DNA from: Deltaproteobacteria bacterium
Lineage (GTDB): Bacteria > Desulfobacterota > Dissulfuribacteria > Dissulfuribacterales > UBA3076
Assembly: GCA_027004715.1 (NCBI GenBank)
Contig: JALTHG010000099.1
Span: 1 to 41,834 of the forward strand
Direction of reading: 5' to 3'
DNA length: 41,834 bases
The notes beneath the pieces are model-generated. The model made no database searches and was not told the origin of the DNA. It was given only the letters and a program-made list of their open reading frames with translations. This document shows positions 1-9,903 of this stretch, one piece after another. Both the position numbers and the translations under genes were made by a program. Each line of letters opens with the position of its first letter. Within the stretch, counting starts at the first letter, position 1.

Positions 1-361
1 GTTCAATAAAGATCTGCCACTTCAACATCAGATAGATGGAAAGGAATATGGGAATCAGTGCACCGCCCACATTCACTGTCACCATAGTGCCAGGATGCGA
101 GTTTATGGGGACTCTATAGGTCATGCCGAAGAAGCTGACTGTTGAGGGCATCTCAGTGAGTTCTGTGTTTATTCGCCTGATAGGGATATTTATATAGCTG
201 CCAAAGAGAGAGAGCAACAAAAAGCCAAAGACCTGTCCCGGACCAAGACCTATCTTTTCGAAGGCTATGGTCATGATCCCTACCTGTATGAGGCCAAAGA
301 AGAAAAACAGCCCCAGCAGCAACATAAAGAAGAAGATGATGGCAAAGGGACTAAAAAACAT
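1..361 (-). CDS. DUF1614-like integral membrane protein (C-terminus runs off the window)
   Basis: Not in the ORF track. Minus-strand translation from the ATG at 361 reads MFFSPFAIIFFFMLLLGLFFFFGLIQVGIMTIAFEKIGLGPGQVFGFLLLSLFGSYINIPIRRI...HPGTMVTVNVGGALIPIFLSIYLM, which resembles DUF1614. Confidence 0.75.
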   Translation of the reverse strand, partial: MFFSPFAIIFFFMLLLGLFFFFGLIQVGIMTIAFEKIGLGPGQVFGFLLLSLFGSYINIPIRRINTELTEMPSTVSFFGMTYRVPINSHPGTMVTVNVGGALIPIFLSIYLMLKWQIFIE

Positions 362-374
362 ACCAAAAGGTCCT

Positions 375-409
375 CTTGTAGGGGCGAACACCAGATCCGC
401 CCCTACAAG
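375..409. repeat. 12-bp perfect inverted repeat cttgtaggggcg/cgcccctacaag
   Basis: Read directly: 375-386 pairs with 398-409 across an 11-nt loop. It lies between degP and the DUF1614 gene and has a REP-like GTAGGGGCG core. Confidence 0.7.
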
Positions 410-443
410 TGATCAGGTTAATCGATGTAATCTGCGGATCAGA

Positions 444-1922
444 TCAGTGCCTACCAAAACGTATGGCTATATAGCGGCTATATTCGCCATCCCGGACCCT
501 CAACAAGACACTCCCTGTTCTCTCTGATATCCTCAAGGCCCTCAGAAAATCACCCATGTTATGTACCCTTTTACGGTTTACCTCTTCTATCAGGTTTCCA
601 GGACGGATACCAAAACGGGATGCAGGACTCCCTGGCCTCACCTCTGTAACCAATACTCCCTGGCCTTCCCGGTATCCAAACTGCTCTGCCAGGTCTGGAG
701 TGAGTTCCTGTACTACAAAACCGAGCTTACGCAGTATCCTGTGTTGAGATAACATGCCCATTGATCTGTAGGCAGGCTGTTCACCAATAGTTACGTCAAT
801 GACCTTGTATCTTTTTTCTCTCAATATCCCTAGCCTTATCTTGGTACCAGGTGCAGTAAGGGCTATCTTATTCCTGAGTTCTTCCACATTCTCGATTTTT
901 TTGCCATTCAGACGGAGTATAATGTCCCCCTGCTCAAGCCCTGCCTTGTCTGCAGGAGAACCCTGTGATACCTCTGATATCAGAGCTCCTTCAGGTTTTT
1001 TGAGACCAAAAGACTGTGCAAGGTTTTCGTCTACATCCTGGATAACCACGCCAAGCCATCCCCTGATGACCTTGCCATTCTTGAGGATCTGGTCCTTTAC
1101 GGCCTTTGCCATATTTATGGGTATGGCAAAACCTATACCCATATAACCACCACTCTTGGTATATATGGCAGTATTCATCCCTACGGCCTCTCCATGGATA
1201 TTGACGAGCGGTCCACCTGAATTCCCTGGATTTATGGCGGCATCTGTCTGTATGAAGTCTTCATAGTCATTGATACCTATGCCACTCCTGCCCTTGGCAC
1301 TGACTACCCCTACAGTGACGGTATGGCTCAGACCAAATGGGTTGCCTATGGCTATGACCCACTCTCCTACCTTGAGTTTGTCTGAGTCTCCAAGGGGGAG
1401 TACAGGCAGGTTTTTCCCATTGATCTTTATCAATGCCACGTCGGTCTGTGGGTCTGTCCCTACCACCTTTGCCTTAAACTCCCTGCCATCTGCCAGCTTT
1501 ACCCTGATCTTGTCTGTATTTCTCACCACATGATTGTTGGTGAGGATGTAACCGTCTTTGCTGATAATAAAACCCGAGCCCTGTGCCATCTGATGAAACT
1601 TTCTAGGTATCCTCGGTTGGGGATAAGGGCCAAAAAAGAACCTGTTGAAGAATGGATCATTAAAGAAATTGAAAGGGTTCTGAAACTGAGAAGTTATTCC
1701 TCTGCTCTCTACAGTCTTCTCAACTTCTATAAAGACTACTGCAGGCGTTGCCTTTTTGACTATGGCGGCAAAGGCCTCGGCCGTCCTGTCTAATAAGGCA
1801 ATATTTTGGTCATTGGCCTTTGATGCGAGGCTGTTTGTTGCACAGCTCAATATCAGCAGTACTGTCAACAATATCCTGGCCAGGCTGTACTGCAAGGTCT
1901 TAAAATCACTCTTTAATTGCAT
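444..1922 (-). CDS. degP: Do/DegP-family periplasmic serine protease with two PDZ domains
   Basis: GSGFIIS...NNHVV, TDVALIKI and NPGNSGGPL trypsin-like motifs, two PDZ regions and a signal peptide. The start is more likely MQLKSDF at 1922 than the ORF-track start at 1952. Confidence 0.93.
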   Translation of the reverse strand: MQLKSDFKTLQYSLARILLTVLLILSCATNSLASKANDQNIALLDRTAEAFAAIVKKATPAVVFIEVEKTVESRGITSQFQNPFNFFNDPFFNRFFFGPYPQPRIPRKFHQMAQGSGFIISKDGYILTNNHVVRNTDKIRVKLADGREFKAKVVGTDPQTDVALIKINGKNLPVLPLGDSDKLKVGEWVIAIGNPFGLSHTVTVGVVSAKGRSGIGINDYEDFIQTDAAINPGNSGGPLVNIHGEAVGMNTAIYTKSGGYMGIGFAIPINMAKAVKDQILKNGKVIRGWLGVVIQDVDENLAQSFGLKKPEGALISEVSQGSPADKAGLEQGDIILRLNGKKIENVEELRNKIALTAPGTKIRLGILREKRYKVIDVTIGEQPAYRSMGMLSQHRILRKLGFVVQELTPDLAEQFGYREGQGVLVTEVRPGSPASRFGIRPGNLIEEVNRKRVHNMGDFLRALRISERTGSVLLRVRDGEYSRYIAIRFGRH

Positions 1923-3882
1923 CTTGTTTTTCTCCTTCTTTTTCTCCTGCAAGTCTGCGGAATTCCTCTTCGCTCATTATCTCTTCGACCAATAATCTGT
2001 CTGCTATTTTCTCAAGGGAGTCTCGATGCTCCTCTATGATGTTTTGCGCCCTGGCGCTCTGCTCATTCAAGAGTTGCCGGACCTCTTTGTCTACCTGTGA
2101 GGCAAGCTCAGGGCTCATGGGCTCTGTGGACTGCGGGGCACCAGGGACCTTGAGAAAGGGATTGGTCTCTCTCGAAAGGACCATAGGCCCGATCTCTTCA
2201 CTCATTCCAAAGCGACATACCATACTCTTGGCTATCTCTGTAGCCACCTCCAGGTCATTTTGGGCACCTGAACTTACTTCTCCAAAGATTATCTTTTCAG
2301 CGGCTCGTCCACCAAGAGATACACATATCTTGTCCACGAGTTCACTCTTGGTCATCAGGAATCGCTCTTCTTCCGGAAGTTGGAGCGTATAGCCAAGGGC
2401 TGCCTTGCCCCGTGGTATTATAGAGATCTTGGCGACTGGTGGTGCATTTGGACAGTGAAATGCCACCAGGGCGTGACCTGCCTCGTGATATGCCACACGT
2501 CTCCTCTCGTCCTTGCCAAGACGCCTGCTCTTTCGTTCAGGGCCGGCAAATACCTTTTCGACTGCGTCTTCAAGGTATGCCTGGGTAATCTCTTTTGAAC
2601 CATGCCTTGCCGCAAGGAGGGCAGCCTCGTTCATGATATTTGCGAGATCTGCCCCAGAGAAACCCTGTGTCCTCAGGGCAATACTCTTGAGGTCGATGTC
2701 AGGGGCCAGGGGCTTGTCACGGGAGTGGACCTTGAGTATTGCCTCTCTGCCCCTTACGTCTGGGGCATCGAGTATTATCTGGCGGTCGAATCTTCCAGGA
2801 CGGAGGAGGGCCGGGTCCAGGACCTCGGGCCTGTTAGTTGCTGCCAGTAAGATTACACCCAGGTTGGGCTCAAAGCCATCCATCTCTACAAGGAGCTGGT
2901 TAAGGGTCTGTTCTCTCTCCTCGTTACCGCCCCCTACCATACCACCGCCACGGAATTTCCCTATGGCATCGATTTCGTCAACAAAGATTATGCAGGGCGT
3001 ATTCTGCTTGGCCTGATTAAAGAGGTCTCTTACACGAGCCGCCCCAACACCTACAAACATCTCAATAAATTCAGACCCGGATATGCTGTAAAATGGGACC
3101 TTGGCCTCGCCGGCCAGGGCCCTTGAAAGGAGCGTCTTTCCTGTCCCAGGAGGCCCTAATAAAAGCACTCCCTTGGGGATCTTGGCCCCCAGGTCTTCAT
3201 ACTTTTTGGGGTTTTTCAGGAATTCCACTACCTCTTTCAACTCCTCTTTAGACTCCTCACATCCGGCCACGTCTTCAAATCGTACGCCAGTATCCTTTTC
3301 TACATTGATCTTTGCCTTGGATTTGCCGATCGAGAGGAGCCCTGCTCCAGGCCTTCCCATACCCCTAAGCAGAAGAAACCAGAGTCCTATCCAGAAGACT
3401 ATGGGGAGTATGGTGCCCCATAAGACCTGGCCTAACATGCTCTTCTGGACTCCGGAATAGTCAACTCCACTGGCATCCAGGTCGTCTACCAGCTTTGGGT
3501 CCTCAACCCTTATAGATTGGAAGATCGTTAGATCACTCTTCTGTTGAGTCAGTCTCCGGAAACGGCTCAATAACTCTTCCAGAGAGGGCTGTTTTTCTTC
3601 TGACAGGCCCCCAGCTTCTGCCTTTTTCTGCCTCAGGGCCTGGATCTTTGACCTGAGGGTCTGTAGACGCTCTATAGGACCTATATAGAGTATACCCTTA
3701 ATCTTTTCCTGATCCATACGGACTTCCAGGACCCTTCCTTCTCGAAGCATATGCTTAAAGCGGGAATAGGAGACCTCTTTTGTCTGCATGCGCAGCCATA
3801 GCTGCGGTAGACCAAAGATGAGAGCAAGCCCTATTGCCCAATAGATGGCAGAAAATATCAGCTTGCGGCGTTTTTTATCCAT
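1906..3882 (-). CDS. ftsH: ATP-dependent zinc metalloprotease FtsH
   Basis: GPPGTGKT Walker A, SGSEFIEMFVGVGAARVRDLF, and the HEAGH zinc motif. Confidence 0.97.
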   Translation of the reverse strand: MDKKRRKLIFSAIYWAIGLALIFGLPQLWLRMQTKEVSYSRFKHMLREGRVLEVRMDQEKIKGILYIGPIERLQTLRSKIQALRQKKAEAGGLSEEKQPSLEELLSRFRRLTQQKSDLTIFQSIRVEDPKLVDDLDASGVDYSGVQKSMLGQVLWGTILPIVFWIGLWFLLLRGMGRPGAGLLSIGKSKAKINVEKDTGVRFEDVAGCEESKEELKEVVEFLKNPKKYEDLGAKIPKGVLLLGPPGTGKTLLSRALAGEAKVPFYSISGSEFIEMFVGVGAARVRDLFNQAKQNTPCIIFVDEIDAIGKFRGGGMVGGGNEEREQTLNQLLVEMDGFEPNLGVILLAATNRPEVLDPALLRPGRFDRQIILDAPDVRGREAILKVHSRDKPLAPDIDLKSIALRTQGFSGADLANIMNEAALLAARHGSKEITQAYLEDAVEKVFAGPERKSRRLGKDERRRVAYHEAGHALVAFHCPNAPPVAKISIIPRGKAALGYTLQLPEEERFLMTKSELVDKICVSLGGRAAEKIIFGEVSSGAQNDLEVATEIAKSMVCRFGMSEEIGPMVLSRETNPFLKVPGAPQSTEPMSPELASQVDKEVRQLLNEQSARAQNIIEEHRDSLEKIADRLLVEEIMSEEEFRRLAGEKEGEKQDAIKE

Positions 3883-3993
3883 AATAGCCAGGACCTGGTT
3901 AGAGAGATCTAAGAACAGATGACATAAGCCAGTGGCCTTTTGAGGGGTCTCAGTGCAGATTAACAGGCAAAGTGTCTGATCCTGTCATCAATC

Positions 3994-4046
3994 TGTTCCT
4001 GAGACCCTGAAAGAGGCCGCTGCTGGCCGAGGGGATGTGAATACTT
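3994..4046. repeat. Diverged copy of short palindromic repeat family 2
   Basis: tgttcctgagaccctgaaagaggccgctgctggccgaggggatgtgaatactt; shares the TGTTC left arm, GCTGGCC centre and GGGGATGTGAA right arm. Confidence 0.4.
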
Positions 4047-4058
4047 ACTAACAAAGAG

Positions 4059-5000
4059 CTATTTTCTATTCAGAGGTGAGACCATATTGCCACCCTGTAG
4101 CACACATTCAGAGAGAAGGGCCTTATTGATCTTTACTGGATATCTGGCTTTTAGTTTTTTGATAAGCATATCCTGTATCTTTTCCTGTCTTTTCCTATAC
4201 AGTCTTCTTCTTATCTGAAACCGGACATCTGAGAGAGGTCTCATGCTGGCCTTCCTTCTTTTCTCTACCTGGATTATATGGTATCCAAAGCTGGTCTTTA
4301 TTGGATTACTCAGCTCACCTGGCTTGAGAGAAAAGGCCGCAGACTCAAATTCAGGTACCATCCGTCCCTTTGAGAAAAAGCCCAATTCACCACCCCTGTT
4401 CTTAGAGCCAGGGTCATCTGAGTACTCCTTTGCGAGTTTGGCAAACTTTTCACCTCTTTCTATCCTCTTCCTGATGCTCTCCGCCTTTAATCTGGCCTTT
4501 TCCCATACCTCTTTACTTGCCCCTGTAGGGACCTTTATCAAGATATGACGGGCCTTTACTGCCTCAGGTATGGAAAATTCTCTCCTATGTTGATTGTAAT
4601 AAGTCTCTATCTCCCTGTCTGTCACCTTGATCTTGCCCTTCATCTCCATGGCCATGAGTTTTTGGGCCAAAAGGGCATTTTTGATGTCCTCCATCCTGGC
4701 CCTGATTTCAGGGTCCTGGTCTAACTTCCTCTCTCTGGCCTCTTGGGCCAGGAGGGTAATATTTATCCATCTGTTCAAAAATTCTTCCTTTAGACGGGGA
4801 TTCCTGATCAGGGCCATCTGGAACTGGGGCGGCAGTGACTGGACCTGTCTCTCAAAGTCCTTGAGGGTAAGCCTGTAGGGGCCTACCTGTGCAAGGATAT
4901 CTCCCCCCTTGTCTGCAGCCAAGGAGTCAAAAGAGAGCCCAAAAACAATAAGAAGGCCCAATAAGACAAATAATATTCTATTAATAATGTTCTGTTTCAA
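4059..5000 (-). CDS. Exported parvulin-type peptidylprolyl isomerase (SurA/PpiC-like)
   Basis: Signal peptide; KARHILIK...A...[34 protein letters not shown] parvulin motif. Confidence 0.92.
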   Translation of the reverse strand: MKQNIINRILFVLLGLLIVFGLSFDSLAADKGGDILAQVGPYRLTLKDFERQVQSLPPQFQMALIRNPRLKEEFLNRWINITLLAQEARERKLDQDPEIRARMEDIKNALLAQKLMAMEMKGKIKVTDREIETYYNQHRREFSIPEAVKARHILIKVPTGASKEVWEKARLKAESIRKRIERGEKFAKLAKEYSDDPGSKNRGGELGFFSKGRMVPEFESAAFSLKPGELSNPIKTSFGYHIIQVEKRRKASMRPLSDVRFQIRRRLYRKRQEKIQDMLIKKLKARYPVKINKALLSECVLQGGNMVSPLNRK

Positions 5001-5029
5001 TTAATTCTCCTTTCTAGTAAAAATACCTG

Positions 5030-5836
5030 TCAGTGGATTACAGAATGAGGTGCATAGAATCCAGGCATTACTATGGCACCAGGATTTATAATCGAATCCA
5101 TTCCAACCAGTACTCCCGGATTCATAACAGAATTACATCCAGTCTGTACCCTGTCTCCCAAAATGGCCCCAAACTTGCGCCTTCCAGTATTGATTGATTG
5201 CTCCCCTATCTTGAAGGATACATTGCCAGAGGCAAAGCGAAGATTCGCAAGCCTGGTACCTGCCCCGAGATTCACATCCCTACCAAGCACACTGTCACCG
5301 ATATAGGCAAAGTGCCCTGCCTTGGCCCCATTCAGAAAAATAGAGTGCTTGACTTCAGTAGTATGCCCTACCACACATCCCTTTCCTATCAGACAGTCTC
5401 CTCGCATGTAGGCACCTTGCCTGACCTCTGTATGATCTCCAATAATGCATGGGCCCTTGATCATGGCGCCAGGCTCAATGATGACCCCTTTTCCTATCTG
5501 TACTTGAATGTCTGTAAAGATTGCACCCGCACAGATAAGGGATGCCTGGGGAATGGCCTCTCCGTCGATCCAGACCTGGAATCTACCTCTGGTGCCCTTA
5601 TTGTAGACGACCTCAAAACCATCGGTCAGCCATCCCTGTGGCAACAGGACCAGATGGGTGGACACAGGCACTCCTGGACAGAGTTGAGAGAAGAGATTTG
5701 GTCTAATGACATCAGAGATATAGCCATCGAGCCTGTCAAGGACTGTCCATACCCTGAAGCCATCAGAGAAGAGACCTCCATAGTCTGAGGCCCCAGAAAA
5801 AAAACAATCAATATTGCAGACAGTCTGTTCTGTCAT
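5030..5836 (-). CDS. Left-handed beta-helix protein, GlmU-like nucleotidyltransferase/acyltransferase family
   Basis: Hexapeptide-like repeats (VIIEPGAMIKGPCIIGDHTEVRQGAYMRGDCLIGKGCVVGHTTEVKHSIFLNGAKAGHFAYIGDSVLGRDVNLGAGT) resembling the GlmU C-terminus. Confidence 0.75.
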   Translation of the reverse strand: MTEQTVCNIDCFFSGASDYGGLFSDGFRVWTVLDRLDGYISDVIRPNLFSQLCPGVPVSTHLVLLPQGWLTDGFEVVYNKGTRGRFQVWIDGEAIPQASLICAGAIFTDIQVQIGKGVIIEPGAMIKGPCIIGDHTEVRQGAYMRGDCLIGKGCVVGHTTEVKHSIFLNGAKAGHFAYIGDSVLGRDVNLGAGTRLANLRFASGNVSFKIGEQSINTGRRKFGAILGDRVQTGCNSVMNPGVLVGMDSIINPGAIVMPGFYAPHSVIH

Positions 5837-6129
5837 TTAATAAGGGAGTCTTTCAAGAGGCGTTTTGCTATCTCGATATCGTAGAGCTGGATAGGAGCCT
5901 GTCCCTTTTTTCTCTCTCTACGATATAGTTCAGCTGCCTGTTGGATAGCACCCCATTCTACCCAGCCATGCTCGTCCCACAGACTCTGGTCATCTGCACT
6001 CCACATCCTGAACTCTATATCGTCAGAACCTGCACGGACATACATTCTAATCTTTTTGTTCTCTAAAATTGGATAATAATACAACCCTAAATCGTCTTGC
6101 AAGGCCTTCTCCTTATCCCTGTAAAACAA
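5833..6129 (-). CDS. Conserved hypothetical protein, 98 aa
   Basis: Intact ORF whose stop overlaps the start of the downstream beta-helix gene by 4 nt. Confidence 0.65.
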   Translation of the reverse strand: MFYRDKEKALQDDLGLYYYPILENKKIRMYVRAGSDDIEFRMWSADDQSLWDEHGWVEWGAIQQAAELYRRERKKGQAPIQLYDIEIAKRLLKDSLIK

Positions 6130-6274
6130 TAGACTCAGGTATTGAGGTCATGTTCTAAATCTTGTCAAAATCTCCTGGAGTGGCTAGCGATCTTTCGGAC
6201 AGATACCTTGAGTTTTATATATACTTTAACTAATATAGAGATAAAATGCAATTATTGAAGATATATTCCATATC

Positions 6275-9154
6275 ATGAGATCAAGATATATAGTTGGGAT
6301 TGACCTTGGAACCACCAATTCTGCAGTAGGCTACGTGGATCTCCACGATACAAGCCCGGGCTCTGTCACTATCTTGAGCTTTAATATACCCCAGATAGTC
6401 AGCCAGGGCAGGATAGCCAAGAGATTGACCCTGCCATCATTTCTCTATCTCTCAGGAGAGTATGATCTCCAAGCTGGGACGATCTCTCTTCCCTGGGATC
6501 CAGAAAGGACATATGCAGTTGGTACCTTTGCCAGGGATCAGGGAGGGCTTGTACCTGGCAGGCTGGTCTCATCTGCAAAAAGCTGGCTGTGCCATGGTGG
6601 AGTTGATAGAGAGAGCCCTATTCTTCCCTGGAATGCAGGAGATGAAGTAGACAAGGTCTCTCCAGTCACTGCATCTGCTCGCTACCTTCAGCATATAAGG
6701 GAGGCATGGGACTACACCATGCCCGAGTCTCTGGCAGACCAGATGGTGATCTTAACTGTACCGGCATCCTTTGATGAGGTCGCGAGAGAGTTTACCTTAC
6801 AGGCAGCCAGGGAGGCAGGTCTTGGCTCTGTCATTCTCTTAGAAGAGCCCCTGGCTGCCTTTTACGCATGGCTCTCCTGTCACGAAGGGGAATGGAATAC
6901 GCTCCTGCACTCTGGAGACCTGGTCCTGGTGTGTGACATAGGAGGCGGCACTACTGACTTTACCCTGATATCCTGTGAGGACAACTCGCATGGCCCTAGT
7001 CTCGAGAGGGTAGCAGTGGGAGATCACCTGCTCTTGGGTGGAGACAACATGGACCTTGCATTGGCAGCCACTGCAGAGAAGTCTTTGGGGCAGGAGCTGG
7101 ATACTGCTCAGTGGTACAGACTCTACCATCAATGCAGACAGGCAAAGGAGGTCCTCCTGCAAAACAATGGACTTGAGAAGGCCACAATAAGACTCACAGG
7201 ACGTGGCAGGTCTCTTATTGGCGGGACCATTATGACAGACCTTCACAGGGATCAGGTAAGAGAGGCCCTTATTGAAGGCTTTTTCCCCAGGCTAGATCTA
7301 GAGAAAGGTGGCTTTACAGATAGAGGAGAGACAGGCCTCAGAGAGATGGGCCTTCCCTATGTAAGCGATCCTGCAGTCACCAGACACCTTGCCCGTTTTC
7401 TCTCAAGGCAGGGCAGCGGCCGGATGCCTACAGTAGTCCTCTTTAATGGTGGTGCGCTCAAGCCACCTCTTATACAGAGGCGCCTCAAAGAGGTGCTTTC
7501 GTCTTGGTCTGGCCAGCCTGTCAGGGCCTTAGAGAACAGGTCTCTTGACCTGGCAATATCTTGGGGGGCTGCATACTATGGCCTGGTTACACAGGGCCTT
7601 GGGCTTCGAGTAGGCGGGGGGATAGCAAAGGCCTATTTTATAGGAGTGGCCTTAGATAGAGATCAGGCCAGGCCTATGGGAGTCTGTCTTCTGGAGAGAG
7701 GCACAGAGGAAGGAAGAGACGTGGAGGTCTTAAGGACATTTCGCGCCCGCACAAACAGACCTGTAAGATTTTCTCTCTATAGCTCTACCACTCGTAAGGG
7801 AGACAAGATAGGGGATCTTGTACCTGTGGACTCTGAAGACTTTGTTAGACTACCACCGCTTCAGACTGTCTTGCGTTATGGTAAAAAGGGGAGGCATGTA
7901 CAGATACCCATCAGATTGGGGGCAAAGGTAACTGCCATAGGGACACTGGAGCTCTACTGTAAGTCGCAGGAGACTCCGCATAGATGGCGTCTGCAATTCC
8001 ATCTCAGGAAATCAGCGGATCTTACTGATTCAGCTTCTCAGATCGAAGGAGTACGTGTGGCCCCGTCTGAGGCAAAGGCAACAGAGAGGCTGTCTGAAGA
8101 GGACCTTAAGGCACTGGAAGAGGCCAGGAAAGAGGTCTACAGATGCTTTGCTCCAGGCAGAGGAGAGAGGCCCACTCCGCCTTCACAACTCCCCAGGCTT
8201 CTGGCAGAGTGTATGGGTATGGAGAAGAATCTGTGGCCACTTGCCGTTTTGAGGAACCTGGCAGATGTCCTACTTGATGTCAGAGAGGGCTGTCGGATGT
8301 CTCCTCAACACGAGGCCAGGTGGTATAACCTGGCAGGCTTTTGTCTCAGACCAGGAGCCGGCGAGGTGATGGACCCCTGGCGTATCAAGAGGATATGGCC
8401 TATCTATTTTAAAGGCCTTGTCTTCTCAAGGGCAAGGGAATCAAGGCTCCAGTGGTGGATTTTCTGGCGGCGTGTAGCTGCAGGTCTGGGGTCAGGTCAA
8501 CAGGCCCAGATATTCTCTTCTATGTCTGGGGTCTTGTTGCCTGGCCAGGCCAAAAGACACAGGCGGACCAGGACGAGACAGATCAAGGTATCTCAGGAAG
8601 AGAGACGAGAGATGTGGCTCTTTGCTGCCAATCTCGAACGCCTCGAGATATCCTCTAAAATAGAACTTGGGAGAGAGCTCCTGTCTATGCTCATAAAGAC
8701 ACGATCGGCCTGGCAGGGTAGTCTGTGGGTCCTCTCTCGTATAGGCTCCAGGCAGCCACTATATGGCCCAGCTAATAAGGTGGTGCCTCCAAAAGAGGTC
8801 TATTCCTGGCTAAAGGCCCTGAAGAGACAGGAGTGGAGGCAGCCCATAAGGCTCTTTGAATCCGTGATCTCTATGGCAAGGCTCACAGGAGACAGGATCA
8901 GAGACCTGCAGCCCACAGCCCGTCAGGATATAATTAACTGGCTCCAGCTGTTGGGGGCCAAAGAGGGTGACCTGGAACCCTTGAGGGATGTCGTTTCTTT
9001 TGCAAAGAGGGAGAGAGATCAGGCATTTGGAGAGAGTCTGCCAGAGGGCCTTATCCTTGAGCAGGAAACGGTTACGAATGAATATTTGGAGAAGACACAG
9101 ACAGATGAGTCACCTGATCTCGGATCTCCAGTTAAACAGAGGAAATTTTCATGA
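6275..9154 (+). CDS. Hsp70/DnaK-like ATPase with a long C-terminal DUF3731-like region
   Basis: IGIDLGTTNSAVGYVD phosphate-binding motif, VCDIGGGTTDFTL, LFNGGALKPPLIQRRL; the C-terminal ~350 aa does not resemble a canonical DnaK substrate-binding domain. Confidence 0.88.
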   Translation: MRSRYIVGIDLGTTNSAVGYVDLHDTSPGSVTILSFNIPQIVSQGRIAKRLTLPSFLYLSGEYDLQAGTISLPWDPERTYAVGTFARDQGGLVPGRLVSSAKSWLCHGGVDRESPILPWNAGDEVDKVSPVTASARYLQHIREAWDYTMPESLADQMVILTVPASFDEVAREFTLQAAREAGLGSVILLEEPLAAFYAWLSCHEGEWNTLLHSGDLVLVCDIGGGTTDFTLISCEDNSHGPSLERVAVGDHLLLGGDNMDLALAATAEKSLGQELDTAQWYRLYHQCRQAKEVLLQNNGLEKATIRLTGRGRSLIGGTIMTDLHRDQVREALIEGFFPRLDLEKGGFTDRGETGLREMGLPYVSDPAVTRHLARFLSRQGSGRMPTVVLFNGGALKPPLIQRRLKEVLSSWSGQPVRALENRSLDLAISWGAAYYGLVTQGLGLRVGGGIAKAYFIGVALDRDQARPMGVCLLERGTEEGRDVEVLRTFRARTNRPVRFSLYSSTTRKGDKIGDLVPVDSEDFVRLPPLQTVLRYGKKGRHVQIPIRLGAKVTAIGTLELYCKSQETPHRWRLQFHLRKSADLTDSASQIEGVRVAPSEAKATERLSEEDLKALEEARKEVYRCFAPGRGERPTPPSQLPRLLAECMGMEKNLWPLAVLRNLADVLLDVREGCRMSPQHEARWYNLAGFCLRPGAGEVMDPWRIKRIWPIYFKGLVFSRARESRLQWWIFWRRVAAGLGSGQQAQIFSSMSGVLLPGQAKRHRRTRTRQIKVSQEERREMWLFAANLERLEISSKIELGRELLSMLIKTRSAWQGSLWVLSRIGSRQPLYGPANKVVPPKEVYSWLKALKRQEWRQPIRLFESVISMARLTGDRIRDLQPTARQDIINWLQLLGAKEGDLEPLRDVVSFAKRERDQAFGESLPEGLILEQETVTNEYLEKTQTDESPDLGSPVKQRKFS

Positions 9155-9903
9155 AAGTAGCTGTAAGTGGTAAGGGTGGTGTTGGCAAGACCACCATTGC
9201 TGCCTTTCTCATTAAGGTCCTGGCAGACAGGGGCAGACAGGTATTGGCCATTGATGCAGACCCAAGTCCACACCTGGCAATGGCCCTGGGTTTTCAGCAG
9301 GCAGAAAGGATTCGTCCTATAGTAGAGATGCGAGACCTTATTCAGGAGAGATCCGAACGGTGTGGATCATTCTATCGGCTAAATCCAAAGGTAAGTGACC
9401 TCCCAGGACGTTTTATGGTACAGAAGGGAAACATTAAACTCATGGTCTTAGGGGCCATTCAACAGGGTGGAGCAGGATGTGCGTGTGCCGACAATGCAGT
9501 GCTCAGGGCCCTCTTGAATACCCTGCTCCTCTCTCCAAATGAGGACATAGTCCTCGATATGGAGGCAGGCGTAGAACACCTTGGTAGGGGTACCATTGCC
9601 AGTGTCGATCACCTCCTGATAGTAATCCAGCCCTATAGAGGGAGCCTTGAGACCGCTGCCAAGATTCAGACTCTAGGGAGAGACCTGAAGATAGACCACC
9701 TTGAGATAGTAGCCAATCAGGTACAGGGTCCTAAGGACCTGGACTATATAGAGGGATATTTGGGGGAAAGGCCTATAGGGGTCTTTTTTGCCTCAGATGA
9801 AGTCAGAGAGGCCGAGAGATCAGGAATGCCTGTGTATGACAGTAGCCCAGGGCTCAGGAGTTCGGCTCAAGACCTCTTGTCCTTACTGGAACAGACAAAA
9901 TGA
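9151..9903 (+). CDS. CooC-like MinD/ParA-superfamily ATPase (CODH nickel-insertion accessory type)
   Basis: KGGVGKTT deviant Walker A and a GGAGCACADNAVLRALL CxC motif typical of CooC. Overlaps the Hsp70 gene by 4 nt (ATGA). Confidence 0.85.
   Translation: MKVAVSGKGGVGKTTIAAFLIKVLADRGRQVLAIDADPSPHLAMALGFQQAERIRPIVEMRDLIQERSERCGSFYRLNPKVSDLPGRFMVQKGNIKLMVLGAIQQGGAGCACADNAVLRALLNTLLLSPNEDIVLDMEAGVEHLGRGTIASVDHLLIVIQPYRGSLETAAKIQTLGRDLKIDHLEIVANQVQGPKDLDYIEGYLGERPIGVFFASDEVREAERSGMPVYDSSPGLRSSAQDLLSLLEQTK

Noticed and set aside
2036-3460. Several plus-strand ORFs of 60-170 aa opposite ftsH
   Set aside because: They lie antisense to a strongly supported FtsH CDS, have no family-like motifs and no RBS; they are shadow ORFs of a biased codon pattern.
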